A stretch of 8,993 bases of DNA, from positions 1 to 8,993 of the forward strand of contig CAMNHG010000052.1 in NCBI GenBank assembly GCA_946539105.1. Reading direction: 5' to 3'. The notes below the pieces were generated by a model that was not told the origin of the DNA, did not search any database, and saw only the letters and a program-made list of their open reading frames with translations. This document shows positions 1-6,114 of the stretch, piece after piece. This stretch comes from an uncultured Clostridia bacterium (GTDB taxonomy: Bacteria > Bacillota > Clostridia > Oscillospirales > Acutalibacteraceae). Made by a program: the position numbers and the translations under genes. Positions within the stretch are counted from its first letter, which is position 1; the number at the start of each line of letters is the position of its first letter.

Positions 1-1
1 C

Positions 2-43
2 AAGCAAATCACCACCGCCTACCCTGTTTATGAAGGAGACTGA
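2..43 (+). CDS. C-terminal tail of an upstream gene (partial)
   Basis: Reading from base 2 gives an open frame of 13 codons (KQITTAYPVYEGD) ending in TGA at 41-43, two bases before the ATG at 46. The Shine-Dalgarno GAAGGAG of the next gene lies inside these last codons, an arrangement typical of tightly packed operon genes. Frame 1 also stays open to a TGA at 31-33, but its translation looks less protein-like. The fragment is too short to assign to a family. Confidence 0.45.
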   Translation, partial: KQITTAYPVYEGD

Positions 44-45
44 TT

Positions 46-423
46 ATGTTAAAATATGAGATTAAAGCCATGCAGGGCAAGCGGATTGTGCCTGTGGTTG
101 TATTTGAGGACGAAAGCTACTCGCTTTTGAATGAATTTTTACTTGCGGAGAGGAGCTTCCGCCGCGAGCTTTTATCGCTCGTAAATGAGGTTGATTTGAA
201 TATGTCGCAGAGCGAGAGCTTTTCCGGCAACGCGTTCTCGCTTGAAATCGGCAAAGATATCTGCAAAATCACGAACGATACCGACGACAGAGAGCTTGAA
301 ATCGCAACCGCGGATTTCAAGCAGGTTTTGCTCGACTACATCTACGCCGTCCGCGAAATTAAGGTAAAGGAAAAAATGGCGTCGCTCGGTCATCACCACG
401 ACCACGGACACCATCATCATTAA
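46..423 (+). CDS. Small protein of unknown function with histidine-rich C-terminal tail
   Basis: This 125-residue soluble protein has no signal peptide or membrane segment, and I do not recognise the family. Residues 1-110 look like a small alpha/beta domain: a strand-like start (RIVPVVVF, 13-20), a charged helix (about 25-48), strands around 63-88 and a helix (about 90-110). The last ten residues (HHHDHGHHHH, 116-125) contain eight histidines and one aspartate. Such tails bind Ni, Zn or Co in metallochaperones and metal exporters, but nothing else here identifies a metal role. The ATG at 46 follows GAAGGAG (32-38) with 7 bases of spacing. The gene lies directly behind the tail of another reading frame, so it is probably the last gene of an operon that begins outside the window, ended by the hairpin at 429-470. 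Confidence 0.85.
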   Translation: MLKYEIKAMQGKRIVPVVVFEDESYSLLNEFLLAERSFRRELLSLVNEVDLNMSQSESFSGNAFSLEIGKDICKITNDTDDRELEIATADFKQVLLDYIYAVREIKVKEKMASLGHHHDHGHHHH

Positions 424-428
424 AGCAA

Positions 429-470
429 AACGCTGTCACAGGCTAAGCCGAATGACAGCGTTATTTTTTA
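429..470. terminator. Bidirectional intrinsic terminator between convergent genes
   Basis: Perfect 10-bp arms AACGCTGTCA (429-438) and TGACAGCGTT (453-462) enclose a loop that itself holds a 3-bp GGC/GCC stem. On the + strand the hairpin is followed by ATTTTTTA. On the minus strand it is followed by TTTTGCTTTA. It therefore suits both the + gene ending at 423 and the minus-strand antiporter ending at 472. Confidence 0.88.
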
Positions 471-471
471 T

Positions 472-1662
472 CTATGTCTTTGCGACACCGCGTTTTTCAT
501 CACGGGCGAATATCAGTTTAAGTATAATCGGGGTGATTATGCTCGACACGATAATCAGCAGAATTACCGAGGTAAAGTAAACCGAGCTTATCATTCCGCT
601 TGACAGTCCCTTTTGCGCGACAATCAGCGCGACCTCGCCGCGGGTCATCATACCCACGCCGATTTTAAGAGGGTCGCTGCCCCTGAAGCCGCACAGCCGC
701 GAGGTAACTCCGCAGCCGATTATCTTCGACACCAGAGCGACGAGCACAAAGCCTATCGAGAACCAGAGCAAGTCAAGCGAAAAGCCCTGAATACTCGTCT
801 TTAAGCCGATACTCGCAAAGAAAATCGGACCGAAAATCATATATGAATTGATGTCCATTTTCTCCTCGATATAGGTCGAGTCGTGCAGGCGCGACAGCAC
901 AATTCCGGCAACATACGCGCCGGTAATGTCGGCAATTCCGAACCATCGCTCCGCGATAAAGGCGAAGCTAAAGCACAGTGCCAAAGCCAAAATCGGGATT
1001 CGCCTTGTGTGCGGATAACGCCTGTCGATAATTTTGAACACCTTGTAGATTATAAAGCCGACGATAATCGCCAAGGCGAAAAACGCCAGCGTGCTGAGCA
1101 GTACCCAACCGGGCTGTGTGTCGGGATTCTTAAAGCCGATTACAAAGGTGAGCACCAAAATTCCGATTACGTCGTCGATAATCGCGGCACTGAGGATTGT
1201 AGTACCCAGCTCGGTTTTTAGCTTGCCCATCTCCTTTAGCGTTTCGACGGTTATGCTGACGCTCGTCGCGGTCATAATTACGCCGATAAACACAGCGGTG
1301 AAGAACTTTTCGGAGCCCCACGGCGCAAAGCCGTAAATCGCCATATACAGCAGAGTTCCGCCTGCAAGCGGTACGGCTACGCCCATGCAGGCGATTGCGA
1401 GAGCCTTTGGGCCGGTTTTCATCAGTGCCTTTAGGTCTGTTCCCAAGCCTGCCGAGAACATCAGCAGAACCACGCCGATTTCGGCGCATATGCTTAAAAA
1501 GTCGTTGAGCTTTACAATTCCGAGCACGCTCGGGCCGATTAAGAGTCCGGCGATAATCTCGCCGACAACCTGCGGAGCTTTCAGCTTGCGCGCCAAAAGT
1601 CCAAACGCTTTCGCGAAAATTACGATAATTGCGATATCCTTAAATATTGACAGTACGTCCAA
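472..1662 (-). CDS. Cation/proton antiporter, CPA2 (Kef/NapA-like) family, membrane domain only
   Basis: This 396-residue polytopic membrane protein probably exchanges Na+ or K+ for protons at the cytoplasmic membrane. Family marks are visible: KAPQVVGEIIAGLLIGPSVLG (28-48, described as the first-repeat signature), a TATSVSITVETLKEMGKL segment (131-148), the ion-binding Asp pair at 163-164 in an AIIDDVIGI helix, FFASIGLKT (281-289), and MMTRGEVALIVAQKGL (338-353) near the C-terminus. About 12-13 hydrophobic segments are present. The protein stops shortly after the last helix, with no TrkA-N/RCK domain, so it is not a full-length KefB/KefC. The start is TTG (1660-1662), chosen because GGAGA sits 10 bases upstream, the reading begins at the conserved first helix, and the only ATG near the ribosome site is followed at once by a stop. 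It lies 69 bases behind the phosphohexomutase gene on the same strand with no clear promoter of its own. The substrate ion cannot be told from sequence. Confidence 0.92.
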   Translation of the reverse strand: MDVLSIFKDIAIIVIFAKAFGLLARKLKAPQVVGEIIAGLLIGPSVLGIVKLNDFLSICAEIGVVLLMFSAGLGTDLKALMKTGPKALAIACMGVAVPLAGGTLLYMAIYGFAPWGSEKFFTAVFIGVIMTATSVSITVETLKEMGKLKTELGTTILSAAIIDDVIGILVLTFVIGFKNPDTQPGWVLLSTLAFFALAIIVGFIIYKVFKIIDRRYPHTRRIPILALALCFSFAFIAERWFGIADITGAYVAGIVLSRLHDSTYIEEKMDINSYMIFGPIFFASIGLKTSIQGFSLDLLWFSIGFVLVALVSKIIGCGVTSRLCGFRGSDPLKIGVGMMTRGEVALIVAQKGLSSGMISSVYFTSVILLIIVSSIITPIILKLIFARDEKRGVAKT

Positions 1663-1672
1663 TTAAACTACA

Positions 1673-1677
1673 TCTCC
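1673..1677 (-). promoter_or_regulatory. Ribosome binding site supporting a TTG start
   Basis: On the minus strand GGAGA lies 10 bases before the TTG at 1662-1660. No in-frame ATG or GTG nearby has a comparable site, so this decides the start of the antiporter gene. The spacing is on the long side. Confidence 0.6.
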
Positions 1678-1691
1678 AACCAAATTACGTG

Positions 1692-1720
1692 AAATCGGGC
1701 GGATTGATATCCGCCCATTT
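1692..1720. other. Intergenic hairpin between phosphohexomutase and antiporter genes
   Basis: GGGCGGAT (1697-1704) and ATCCGCCC (1709-1716) form a perfect 8-bp GC-rich stem with a TGAT loop. The outer AAAT/ATTT pairs (1692-1695 with 1717-1720) lie beyond a single bulged C. Read in the direction of the flanking minus-strand genes, the stem is followed by GATTTCACG, a poor T-run. It is therefore more likely a leaky terminator or an mRNA-stabilising processing hairpin than a full stop. On the + strand it is followed by ATTTGCTTTATTTAATT and could block antisense transcription. Confidence 0.6.
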
Positions 1721-1731
1721 GCTTTATTTAA

Positions 1732-3234
1732 TTATATATCCAAGCCGTTAACGGTCTGTAAAAATTCTTTTAACGAATTAAGAATCATATCAACGCCGCC
1801 CTCGCTGTCGCTCTCGATATTGAGCGGCATAATCGGGTCGTGCACCGAAAGTCTGAGCAAGAACCAGCCGTCGCCGTGGTCTTTGTCGAACGAAACGCGG
1901 ATTCCCTCGCGGTTGTCGTCGGCAACAATCCAGCCGTCCTTTGCCTCGGCATAGGCTGTGAGGTCGGCGATTATCCTTTCGCCGCAGGCTCTGAAATCCT
2001 TTTCGGTGATTTTGTAGCGGATTTCGCGGCTTTCGAGCGGTTCTTTAAGGCTTGCGGTAAGCTCGTCAAGCTCTCTGCCCTGCTGCCTGAGCTGAGCCGC
2101 CTTGATGATGATTTTGGTGCAGAGGTACGCGCCGTCGTCGAGAAAATAATTCTCCCTCATTGCGGCGTGTCCCGAGGTCTCAATCGCCAGCGGACAGTTA
2201 ATTCCCTGTTCATTGAGCTCAAGTGCCTTGTCGATGACATTCTTGTAGCCCCTGCGGTAGCGGTAATGCTTGCCGCCCAAACCGTTTTCGATAAATTCCT
2301 TCAGTCCGCTCGAGGTGATTGAGTCGGTAACAACGGTTCCGCCGTCGTTGCCCTCCAGCGCGATTGCCGCCGCAACAGCCACAAGGCGGTTACGGTTAAT
2401 CTCGTTGCCCTTGCTGTCAACAGCTCCGCCGCGGTCAACGTCGGTGTCAAAGATTACGCCCAAGTCGGCGTTATTCTCGCGCACAGCCTCGCAAATTGAA
2501 GCCATCGCGACGCTGTCCTCGGGGTTCGGCACGTGGTTGGGGAACATTCCGTCGGGGTCAAGGTAACGGCTGCCGGTGGTGTCCGCTCCCAAAACAGCCA
2601 GCACCTTGTCGGCGTAAAAGCCGCCCGCGCCGTTGCCTGCGTCAACCACAATCTTAAAGCCCTTAAGCGGATGTTCGTAGTCGTCCGCGTTAACTTCCTT
2701 TTTAATTTTATCGCAAAGTCCGTTTGCGTAGTCAGTCATATAATCATAATTGGTTTTTGAGCCTTTTTCGCTCTCGCCGGGATGAGTGCCGTCCTGAGCG
2801 TACTGCAAAATTGCCTCGATATCGCTGCCCTCAAGTCCGCCGCCGCGCGTAAAGAACTTTAAGCCGTTGCGGTTAAAGGGATGATGGCTCGCGGTGATTT
2901 GCAGCGCGCCGTCGCAGGACAAATCAACCGTCGTCATAAACATAGACGGGGTTGAGGCGAGTCCGCAGCAGAGCACCTCAGCACCTGCGCGTACAAAACG
3001 TTTTGTCACAATTTCCATAATATGAGGGCCCGAAATACGGCTGTCTCTGCCGACGGAAATTTTAAGTTCTTCCGCAGGCTTGCCAACCTTTTTTGACAGC
3101 CAAAGCACAAAGCCGTCCGCCATATCGGCGATAACATCGTCGGTCAGATTAACGCTCTGCCCCTCGACGCCCTCAACAGCCACGCCGCGGATATCCGTTC
3201 CGCTTTTGAACTGTTTATAAAAATCATTCAGCAT
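1732..3234 (-). CDS. Alpha-D-phosphohexomutase (phosphomannomutase/phosphoglucomutase)
   Basis: This 500-residue cytoplasmic enzyme interconverts hexose 1- and 6-phosphates through a phosphoserine intermediate, feeding sugar-nucleotide and polysaccharide synthesis. The four family loops are visible in order. The catalytic serine loop is TASHHP (114-119, Ser116). The Mg-binding loop is DTDVDR (263-268). The sugar-specificity loop is ETSGH (352-356). The C-terminal phosphate-binding loop is NREGIRVSF (441-449). Length fits the family. Two loops deviate from the textbook forms: His118 replaces the usual Asn of TASHNP, and the phosphate loop lacks the common RxSGTEP form. I recall variants of this kind (TASHxP followed by a YNRNG-like segment) in a branch of the family, so this is probably not damage. 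The ATG at 3232-3234 follows GGGGAGA with 6 bases of spacing. Transcription likely starts from the promoter at 3269-3297. Substrate preference, Man versus Glc, cannot be fixed from sequence alone. Confidence 0.93.
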   Translation of the reverse strand: MLNDFYKQFKSGTDIRGVAVEGVEGQSVNLTDDVIADMADGFVLWLSKKVGKPAEELKISVGRDSRISGPHIMEIVTKRFVRAGAEVLCCGLASTPSMFMTTVDLSCDGALQITASHHPFNRNGLKFFTRGGGLEGSDIEAILQYAQDGTHPGESEKGSKTNYDYMTDYANGLCDKIKKEVNADDYEHPLKGFKIVVDAGNGAGGFYADKVLAVLGADTTGSRYLDPDGMFPNHVPNPEDSVAMASICEAVRENNADLGVIFDTDVDRGGAVDSKGNEINRNRLVAVAAAIALEGNDGGTVVTDSITSSGLKEFIENGLGGKHYRYRRGYKNVIDKALELNEQGINCPLAIETSGHAAMRENYFLDDGAYLCTKIIIKAAQLRQQGRELDELTASLKEPLESREIRYKITEKDFRACGERIIADLTAYAEAKDGWIVADDNREGIRVSFDKDHGDGWFLLRLSVHDPIMPLNIESDSEGGVDMILNSLKEFLQTVNGLDI

Positions 3235-3268
3235 AATGTTCTCCCCTATCCTTAATTAAACTATACTT

Positions 3269-3297
3269 ATTTTACCACATATGTCTGTAAATCTCAA
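3269..3297 (-). promoter_or_regulatory. Sigma-A promoter of the phosphohexomutase gene
   Basis: On the minus strand, TTGAGA (3292-3297) is 17 bases from TAAAAT (3269-3274), with a TG one base before the -10 (extended -10). Predicted transcription start is near 3262, giving a leader of about 28 bases before the ATG at 3234. Confidence 0.7.
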
Positions 3298-3537
3298 CAA
3301 AAAAACGCTTTTGTACTGTCAAAAACGCGATTTTAAAAAAACTTTGTCAAAACACACTTTGTTTTTGAATTTTGCAAAAATTAGTTGTGAAAATTGCTCA
3401 TACAAAGGTAACAAACCTGTCGCATTGTAATTGTTTGGAAACATTTTGTCGTAGATATTGCACAATTTCTCAGATTGCTATTTGTCTATTATTGACATCG
3501 TTTTAGCAAATCAGCCAAATCTAAGGACTGGTTTTTG
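3298..3537. other. AT-rich divergent spacer without a gene
   Basis: These 240 bases separate the minus-strand phosphohexomutase promoter from the + promoter at 3538. No credible open frame is present. Repeated short words are visible: AAAAACGC at 3301-3308 and 3321-3328, TGTCAAAA at 3317-3324 and 3345-3352, and the palindrome TTTTGCAAAA at 3370-3379. A-tracts next to both promoters may act as UP elements. A TTGACA at 3492-3497 has no matching -10 at the right distance. No specific regulator site can be named. Confidence 0.5.
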
Positions 3538-3565
3538 TTGACTTTTTCGATTTTTGGAGTATAAT
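3538..3565 (+). promoter_or_regulatory. Sigma-A promoter of the HPr-like gene
   Basis: TTGACT (3538-3543), a 16-base spacer and a perfect TATAAT (3560-3565) form a strong housekeeping promoter. The predicted start is near 3572, which leaves a 5' leader of about 160 bases, unusually long for an 88-codon gene. Confidence 0.85.
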
Positions 3566-3571
3566 AATAAT

Positions 3572-3734
3572 TGTCAAGTCAATAGTCCGCTTGACTATCG
3601 GCTATTCACCGTACTTACTCGGGTAACAACTGAATATTAAATGTCGATATGATGATCATTATTGCCAAATGGTAAATGGCGCACATATCGGTTAGCTCCT
3701 TACGAGTTAATCAGAAAGATAAGGAGGAATATTT
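3572..3734 (+). promoter_or_regulatory. Structured 5' leader with anti-Shine-Dalgarno element (possible RNA switch)
   Basis: Several hairpins can be drawn by hand. H1 pairs AATAG+CCG (3581-3589, one bulged T) with CGG+CTATT (3599-3606). H2 is a short TTAC/GTAA stem (3615-3618 with 3623-3626). H3 pairs CGATATG (3645-3651) with CATATCG (3684-3690) and encloses a GCCA/TGGC stem (3664-3667 with 3677-3680). H4 pairs GTTAGCTC (3691-3698) with GAGTTAAT (3704-3711), including two G-U pairs. The word CTCCTTA (3696-3702), partly inside H4, is perfectly complementary to TAAGGAG (3720-3726), which covers the ribosome site. H4 and the masking helix therefore exclude each other, the usual logic of a translational switch. 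It matches no riboswitch class I can recall. The ligand or trigger is unknown, and no folding program was run. Confidence 0.55.
3721..3727 (+). promoter_or_regulatory. Strong ribosome binding site of the HPr-like gene
   Basis: AAGGAGG lies 7 bases before the ATG at 3735. It is the strongest Shine-Dalgarno site in the window, and it can be paired out by CTCCTTA at 3696-3702. Confidence 0.85.
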
Positions 3735-4001
3735 ATGACACCAATTCTTAATCTGCACAACATTGATGTTGCTGAGTTCCTCGCCGTGCTTGATACCTGC
3801 GAGGGCAACGTATTTCTCGTAACAAACGAGGGCGACAGGCTCAACCTCAAGAGCAAGCTGTGTCAGCTGGTCGGTCTTACAAGGCTGATTGAAGGCGGCA
3901 AAATTGCAGAGGCAAGCGTGTACTGCGAGAACGTTCGTGACGAGAGCAAGCTGTTCAGATTTAACTGCTTCGGTGATACAAACTGCGCTGAGGTTGGCTA
4001 A
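3735..4001 (+). CDS. Small HPr-like protein of unknown function
   Basis: This 88-residue soluble protein has no signal peptide or membrane helix. Its layout resembles the PTS phosphocarrier HPr and its regulatory relative Crh: a helix (about 11-21), a strand (NVFLVT, 25-30), then NLKSKLCQLVGL (37-48), which matches the NLKSIMGVMSL region around the regulatory Ser46 of HPr. Ser40 would be the equivalent. His8 falls close to the position of HPr His15 but lacks the Ala-Arg-Pro that normally follows it, so phosphotransfer from Enzyme I is doubtful. Four cysteines (22, 43, 64, 78) plus Cys84 make it cysteine-rich for its size. The gene stands alone between a strong promoter with a structured leader and a strong terminator, suggesting abundant, controlled expression. 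The HPr relationship is my inference by eye; the true family may be a Clostridia-specific uncharacterised one. Confidence 0.82.
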   Translation: MTPILNLHNIDVAEFLAVLDTCEGNVFLVTNEGDRLNLKSKLCQLVGLTRLIEGGKIAEASVYCENVRDESKLFRFNCFGDTNCAEVG

Positions 4002-4054
4002 AACACAGTTTGATTTGGAAAGTATATTGAAAAGTTTTGATTAAATTAATAATG

Positions 4055-4123
4055 ATAACAACACACAAACACACTAACAAACACACTAAATTTCACAATT
4101 TCAATCAATCACACTAATCCCAC
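4055..4123 (+). other. G-free, C/A-rich 3' untranslated tract
   Basis: No G occurs on the + strand across these 69 bases between the HPr-like stop codon and its terminator; only two Gs occur up to 4161. C and A dominate, including a tandem 12-bp repeat. C-rich, G-poor unstructured RNA is the kind of sequence Rho binds, but a role is not shown. Confidence 0.55.
4065..4088 (+). repeat. Tandem 12-bp direct repeat, two copies
   Basis: ACAAACACACTA occurs at 4065-4076 and exactly again at 4077-4088. It lies within the G-free tract and has no flanking inverted repeats or spacer pattern. Confidence 0.8.
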
Positions 4124-4153
4124 GTTTTCACGTTAATTTCAAAACTTCTAAAT

Positions 4154-4195
4154 CCAAAAAAGACCGCTGACAAGCGGTCTTTTTTGGTTCTTCTT
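4154..4195. terminator. Strong bidirectional terminator
   Basis: A perfect 15-bp stem pairs CCAAAAAAGACCGCT (4154-4168) with AGCGGTCTTTTTTGG (4173-4187) around a GACA loop. Each strand has a run of T after the GC-rich core. It sits between the + HPr-like gene and the minus-strand acetyltransferase (stop at 4203) and should end transcription from both. Confidence 0.93.
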
Positions 4196-4202
4196 TTATT
4201 TA

Positions 4203-4805
4203 TTATTTATTAAAAATTTTATCTTCCTCGGTAATCTCCCTGATAACCCTGCACGGAACGCCTGCCGCAAGGCTGTTCGGCGGAATGTCGCGCGTAACAA
4301 CGCTTCCCGCGCCGATAACGCAGCCTTCACCGATTTTTACGCCGCCGCATACGGTGACGTTTGACGCCAGCCAGCAGTTGTCGCCGATTTCTATCGGTTT
4401 TGCGTATTCCAAACAGGTGAATCTGCCGTTTTCATCGACAAAGCCGTTCCTCTCCTCCGGTACAAGCGGATGAACCGGAGTAACCAAGCTGCAATTCGGG
4501 CCGAAAAATACGTTTTTGCCTATTTTTACCGGGCAGCAGTCGAGCACTGTCAAATTAAAGTTTGCATAGCAGCCTTCGCTGAACTCGGTAAATACGCCGT
4601 AATCAAACTGAATAGGTCCCTGAAGGTAAAAGTCTCCCGATGTCGGGAACAGCTCCCTGATAATCGCCGCGCGATTTTCCTCATCCTGTTCGTAAAGCCT
4701 GTTAAAATCCATACAAAGGTTATGCGCCCTCTGCCTCATAGCCGCAAGCTCGTCGTCGGAAGCGTCGTAGAGCATACCTTTAATCATTTTTTCCTTTTCA
4801 GTCAT
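4203..4805 (-). CDS. Maltose/galactoside-type O-acetyltransferase (Maa/LacA family)
   Basis: This 200-residue cytoplasmic enzyme transfers acetyl from acetyl-CoA to a hydroxyl of a sugar or sugar-like acceptor. The N-terminal 55 residues form the Mac domain seen in maltose acetyltransferases (TEKEKMIKGMLYDASDDELA, 2-21). The rest is a left-handed beta helix built from hexapeptide repeats, clearest at VKIGKNVFFGPNC (93-105) and IEIGDNCWLASNVTVCGG (138-155) through VKIGEGCVIGAGSVV (156-170). His112 in TPVHPL matches the catalytic histidine of the family. The closing AAGVPCRVIREI (180-191) is also typical, and length is normal. The ATG at 4805 overlaps the end of the transpeptidase gene by 8 bases and has only a weak ribosome site (GTGAAG), so translation is probably coupled. 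The real acceptor is unknown; names in this family often rest on weak in vitro activity. Confidence 0.93.
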   Translation of the reverse strand: MTEKEKMIKGMLYDASDDELAAMRQRAHNLCMDFNRLYEQDEENRAAIIRELFPTSGDFYLQGPIQFDYGVFTEFSEGCYANFNLTVLDCCPVKIGKNVFFGPNCSLVTPVHPLVPEERNGFVDENGRFTCLEYAKPIEIGDNCWLASNVTVCGGVKIGEGCVIGAGSVVTRDIPPNSLAAGVPCRVIREITEEDKIFNK

Positions 4806-6012
4806 TGTTCTTCACCGTCACCCAAATATCAATTTTATTGCTGCGGTTCAGCGCGTCGGTAACGGAATACGTCACCTTGTATTTGCCCGGTCTGGACAGT
4901 ACCACGTTGCCGGTAATCTCCATTTTTTCGGTAATATCCATACCGCAGATGTCGTATGCCTTTACGCCGTCTGACGGAGAAAAATCCGAGTCCGTATCAA
5001 CAGTAATATCCTGCGCGCCGGTAATTTTGGGAAGTCTGCTGTTGTAGGGATTGCCGCTTGTTATGTCGGTGGGATCCCAGCCCAGTCCCTTGCCGTTAAT
5101 GCGGATAGAGGCAGGTCTGCCGAGCGGCTCGGGGGTGTTGCTGTCATAAATTTTTACCTTTGTGCCGATGGGACAGTTGTCGTAAATCCACTTGGTATCG
5201 TCAACCGCCATACGCACACAGCCCAGCGACGCCTCCTGACCGAGCTTATTGAACTCCTCTATCTCGAGCGTTGCCTTGTTGCCCATTGCAGCGTACGGAA
5301 CACTGTGGAATAGGAAGTCGCCCGTAATTCCGCTGATGTACTGACCGTAAACATTATTGTACAGCGCGTGCCATTCTGACTTAAAGTAAATCTCAAACTC
5401 GCCGGTAATTGTCGATTTATTCTTGCCGCAGGAGCACAGCATCGCCCTTACCGGAACGGTGAATTTGTCGTTTTCGTCATAGGTATAGACGGTGACAACG
5501 CTCTGCGCAAGGTTAACGTGTATTTCGTATAGCTGATACTCGTCCTCTACGGCGATTTCATCGTAGTTTTTCTGCCTGATGTCCTCGTTCGCGATAATCG
5601 CGGTCGAGAATTTATACGGCTCAGGCTGTTCCGCTGACTTTGTAACGGTAATCTCGTATTCCGCGGACTGGCCTGTGGCGAGCTTCACGGTAAGTTTAGC
5701 AGTACCTTCCGCAAGGGCGTCTGCCCTGCCGCCGCTGTCAACGCTTACAATTCTGTCGTTTGAGCTTTTCCATTCCGTAACAAGCTCATCGCAGCCCTTT
5801 GGAGAGGGAATAATCTGCGTGCTGCCCTGCGGAATCGTTATATATTCAGTTGTAAGCAATGCCTCGTCAACGGTTGCCGGAGCGTCGTAAACCCGGGCGG
5901 AAACTGCGGCAATACCTCCGGCAGGGCTTTCTACAGCCGCCGAGCAAACCGCCATTGCCGCCGCGACGATGATTCCGAACAGGCATACCGCCAGCGCGAA
6001 TGGTTTTTTCAT
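4798..6012 (-). CDS. Exported L,D-transpeptidase (YkuD) with flanking Ig-like domains
   Basis: This 404-residue protein is predicted to act outside the membrane, forming 3-3 peptidoglycan cross-links or attaching proteins to the wall. Residues 1-25 are a signal peptide (KK start, hydrophobic stretch to about 22, likely cut near CSA-AV); no lipobox is obvious. Residues about 56-123 look like a BIG2-type Ig domain (IPQGSTQIIP, EWKSSNDRIVSVDSGG, AEGTAKLTVK). The YkuD catalytic domain spans about 160-290, with FLFHSVPY (His236) and ASLGCVRMAV (Ser262, Gly264, Cys265, Arg267), where Cys265 is the nucleophile. A second Ig-like domain of the DUF5011 kind fills about 328-402 (VLSRPGKYKVTYSVTDALNRS). 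The start ATG (6010-6012) follows GAGG with 6 bases of spacing. It is the first gene of a two-gene operon with the acetyltransferase, transcribed from the promoter at 6160-6188. Confidence 0.94.
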   Translation of the reverse strand: MKKPFALAVCLFGIIVAAAMAVCSAAVESPAGGIAAVSARVYDAPATVDEALLTTEYITIPQGSTQIIPSPKGCDELVTEWKSSNDRIVSVDSGGRADALAEGTAKLTVKLATGQSAEYEITVTKSAEQPEPYKFSTAIIANEDIRQKNYDEIAVEDEYQLYEIHVNLAQSVVTVYTYDENDKFTVPVRAMLCSCGKNKSTITGEFEIYFKSEWHALYNNVYGQYISGITGDFLFHSVPYAAMGNKATLEIEEFNKLGQEASLGCVRMAVDDTKWIYDNCPIGTKVKIYDSNTPEPLGRPASIRINGKGLGWDPTDITSGNPYNSRLPKITGAQDITVDTDSDFSPSDGVKAYDICGMDITEKMEITGNVVLSRPGKYKVTYSVTDALNRSNKIDIWVTVKNND

Positions 6013-6114
6013 AACTTACCTCTGGTGTATAATTTTGCTTGATAAATAGTTTTGGAACTTTATCTTTTGCAGCCGTTCTCATTCGAGAATCAAACATCTC
6101 TGATAAAACAGACT

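Noticed and set aside
1130..1489. 119-codon minus-strand open frame inside the antiporter gene.
   Set aside because: It is the wrong frame of a clear membrane transporter gene; its Arg/Asn-rich composition is typical of a shifted frame.
1840..2322. 160-codon open frame on the + strand opposite the phosphohexomutase gene.
   Set aside because: It is a shadow of the real gene: the opposite strand carries all catalytic motifs, and this frame has no recognisable domain, promoter or ribosome site.
3492..3497. A second TTGACA considered as a -35 element for the HPr-like gene.
   Set aside because: No -10-like hexamer occurs 16-18 bases downstream; the promoter at 3538-3565 fits far better.
3649..3675. 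Possible leader peptide MMIIIAKW inside the structured leader, with three consecutive isoleucine codons, suggestive of attenuation.
   Set aside because: There is no ribosome binding site before it, it overlaps the predicted stem, and no terminator hairpin follows before the gene.
4065..4088. Tandem repeats considered as a CRISPR or minisatellite.
   Set aside because: Only two adjacent copies without spacers are present, so this is a short local duplication.
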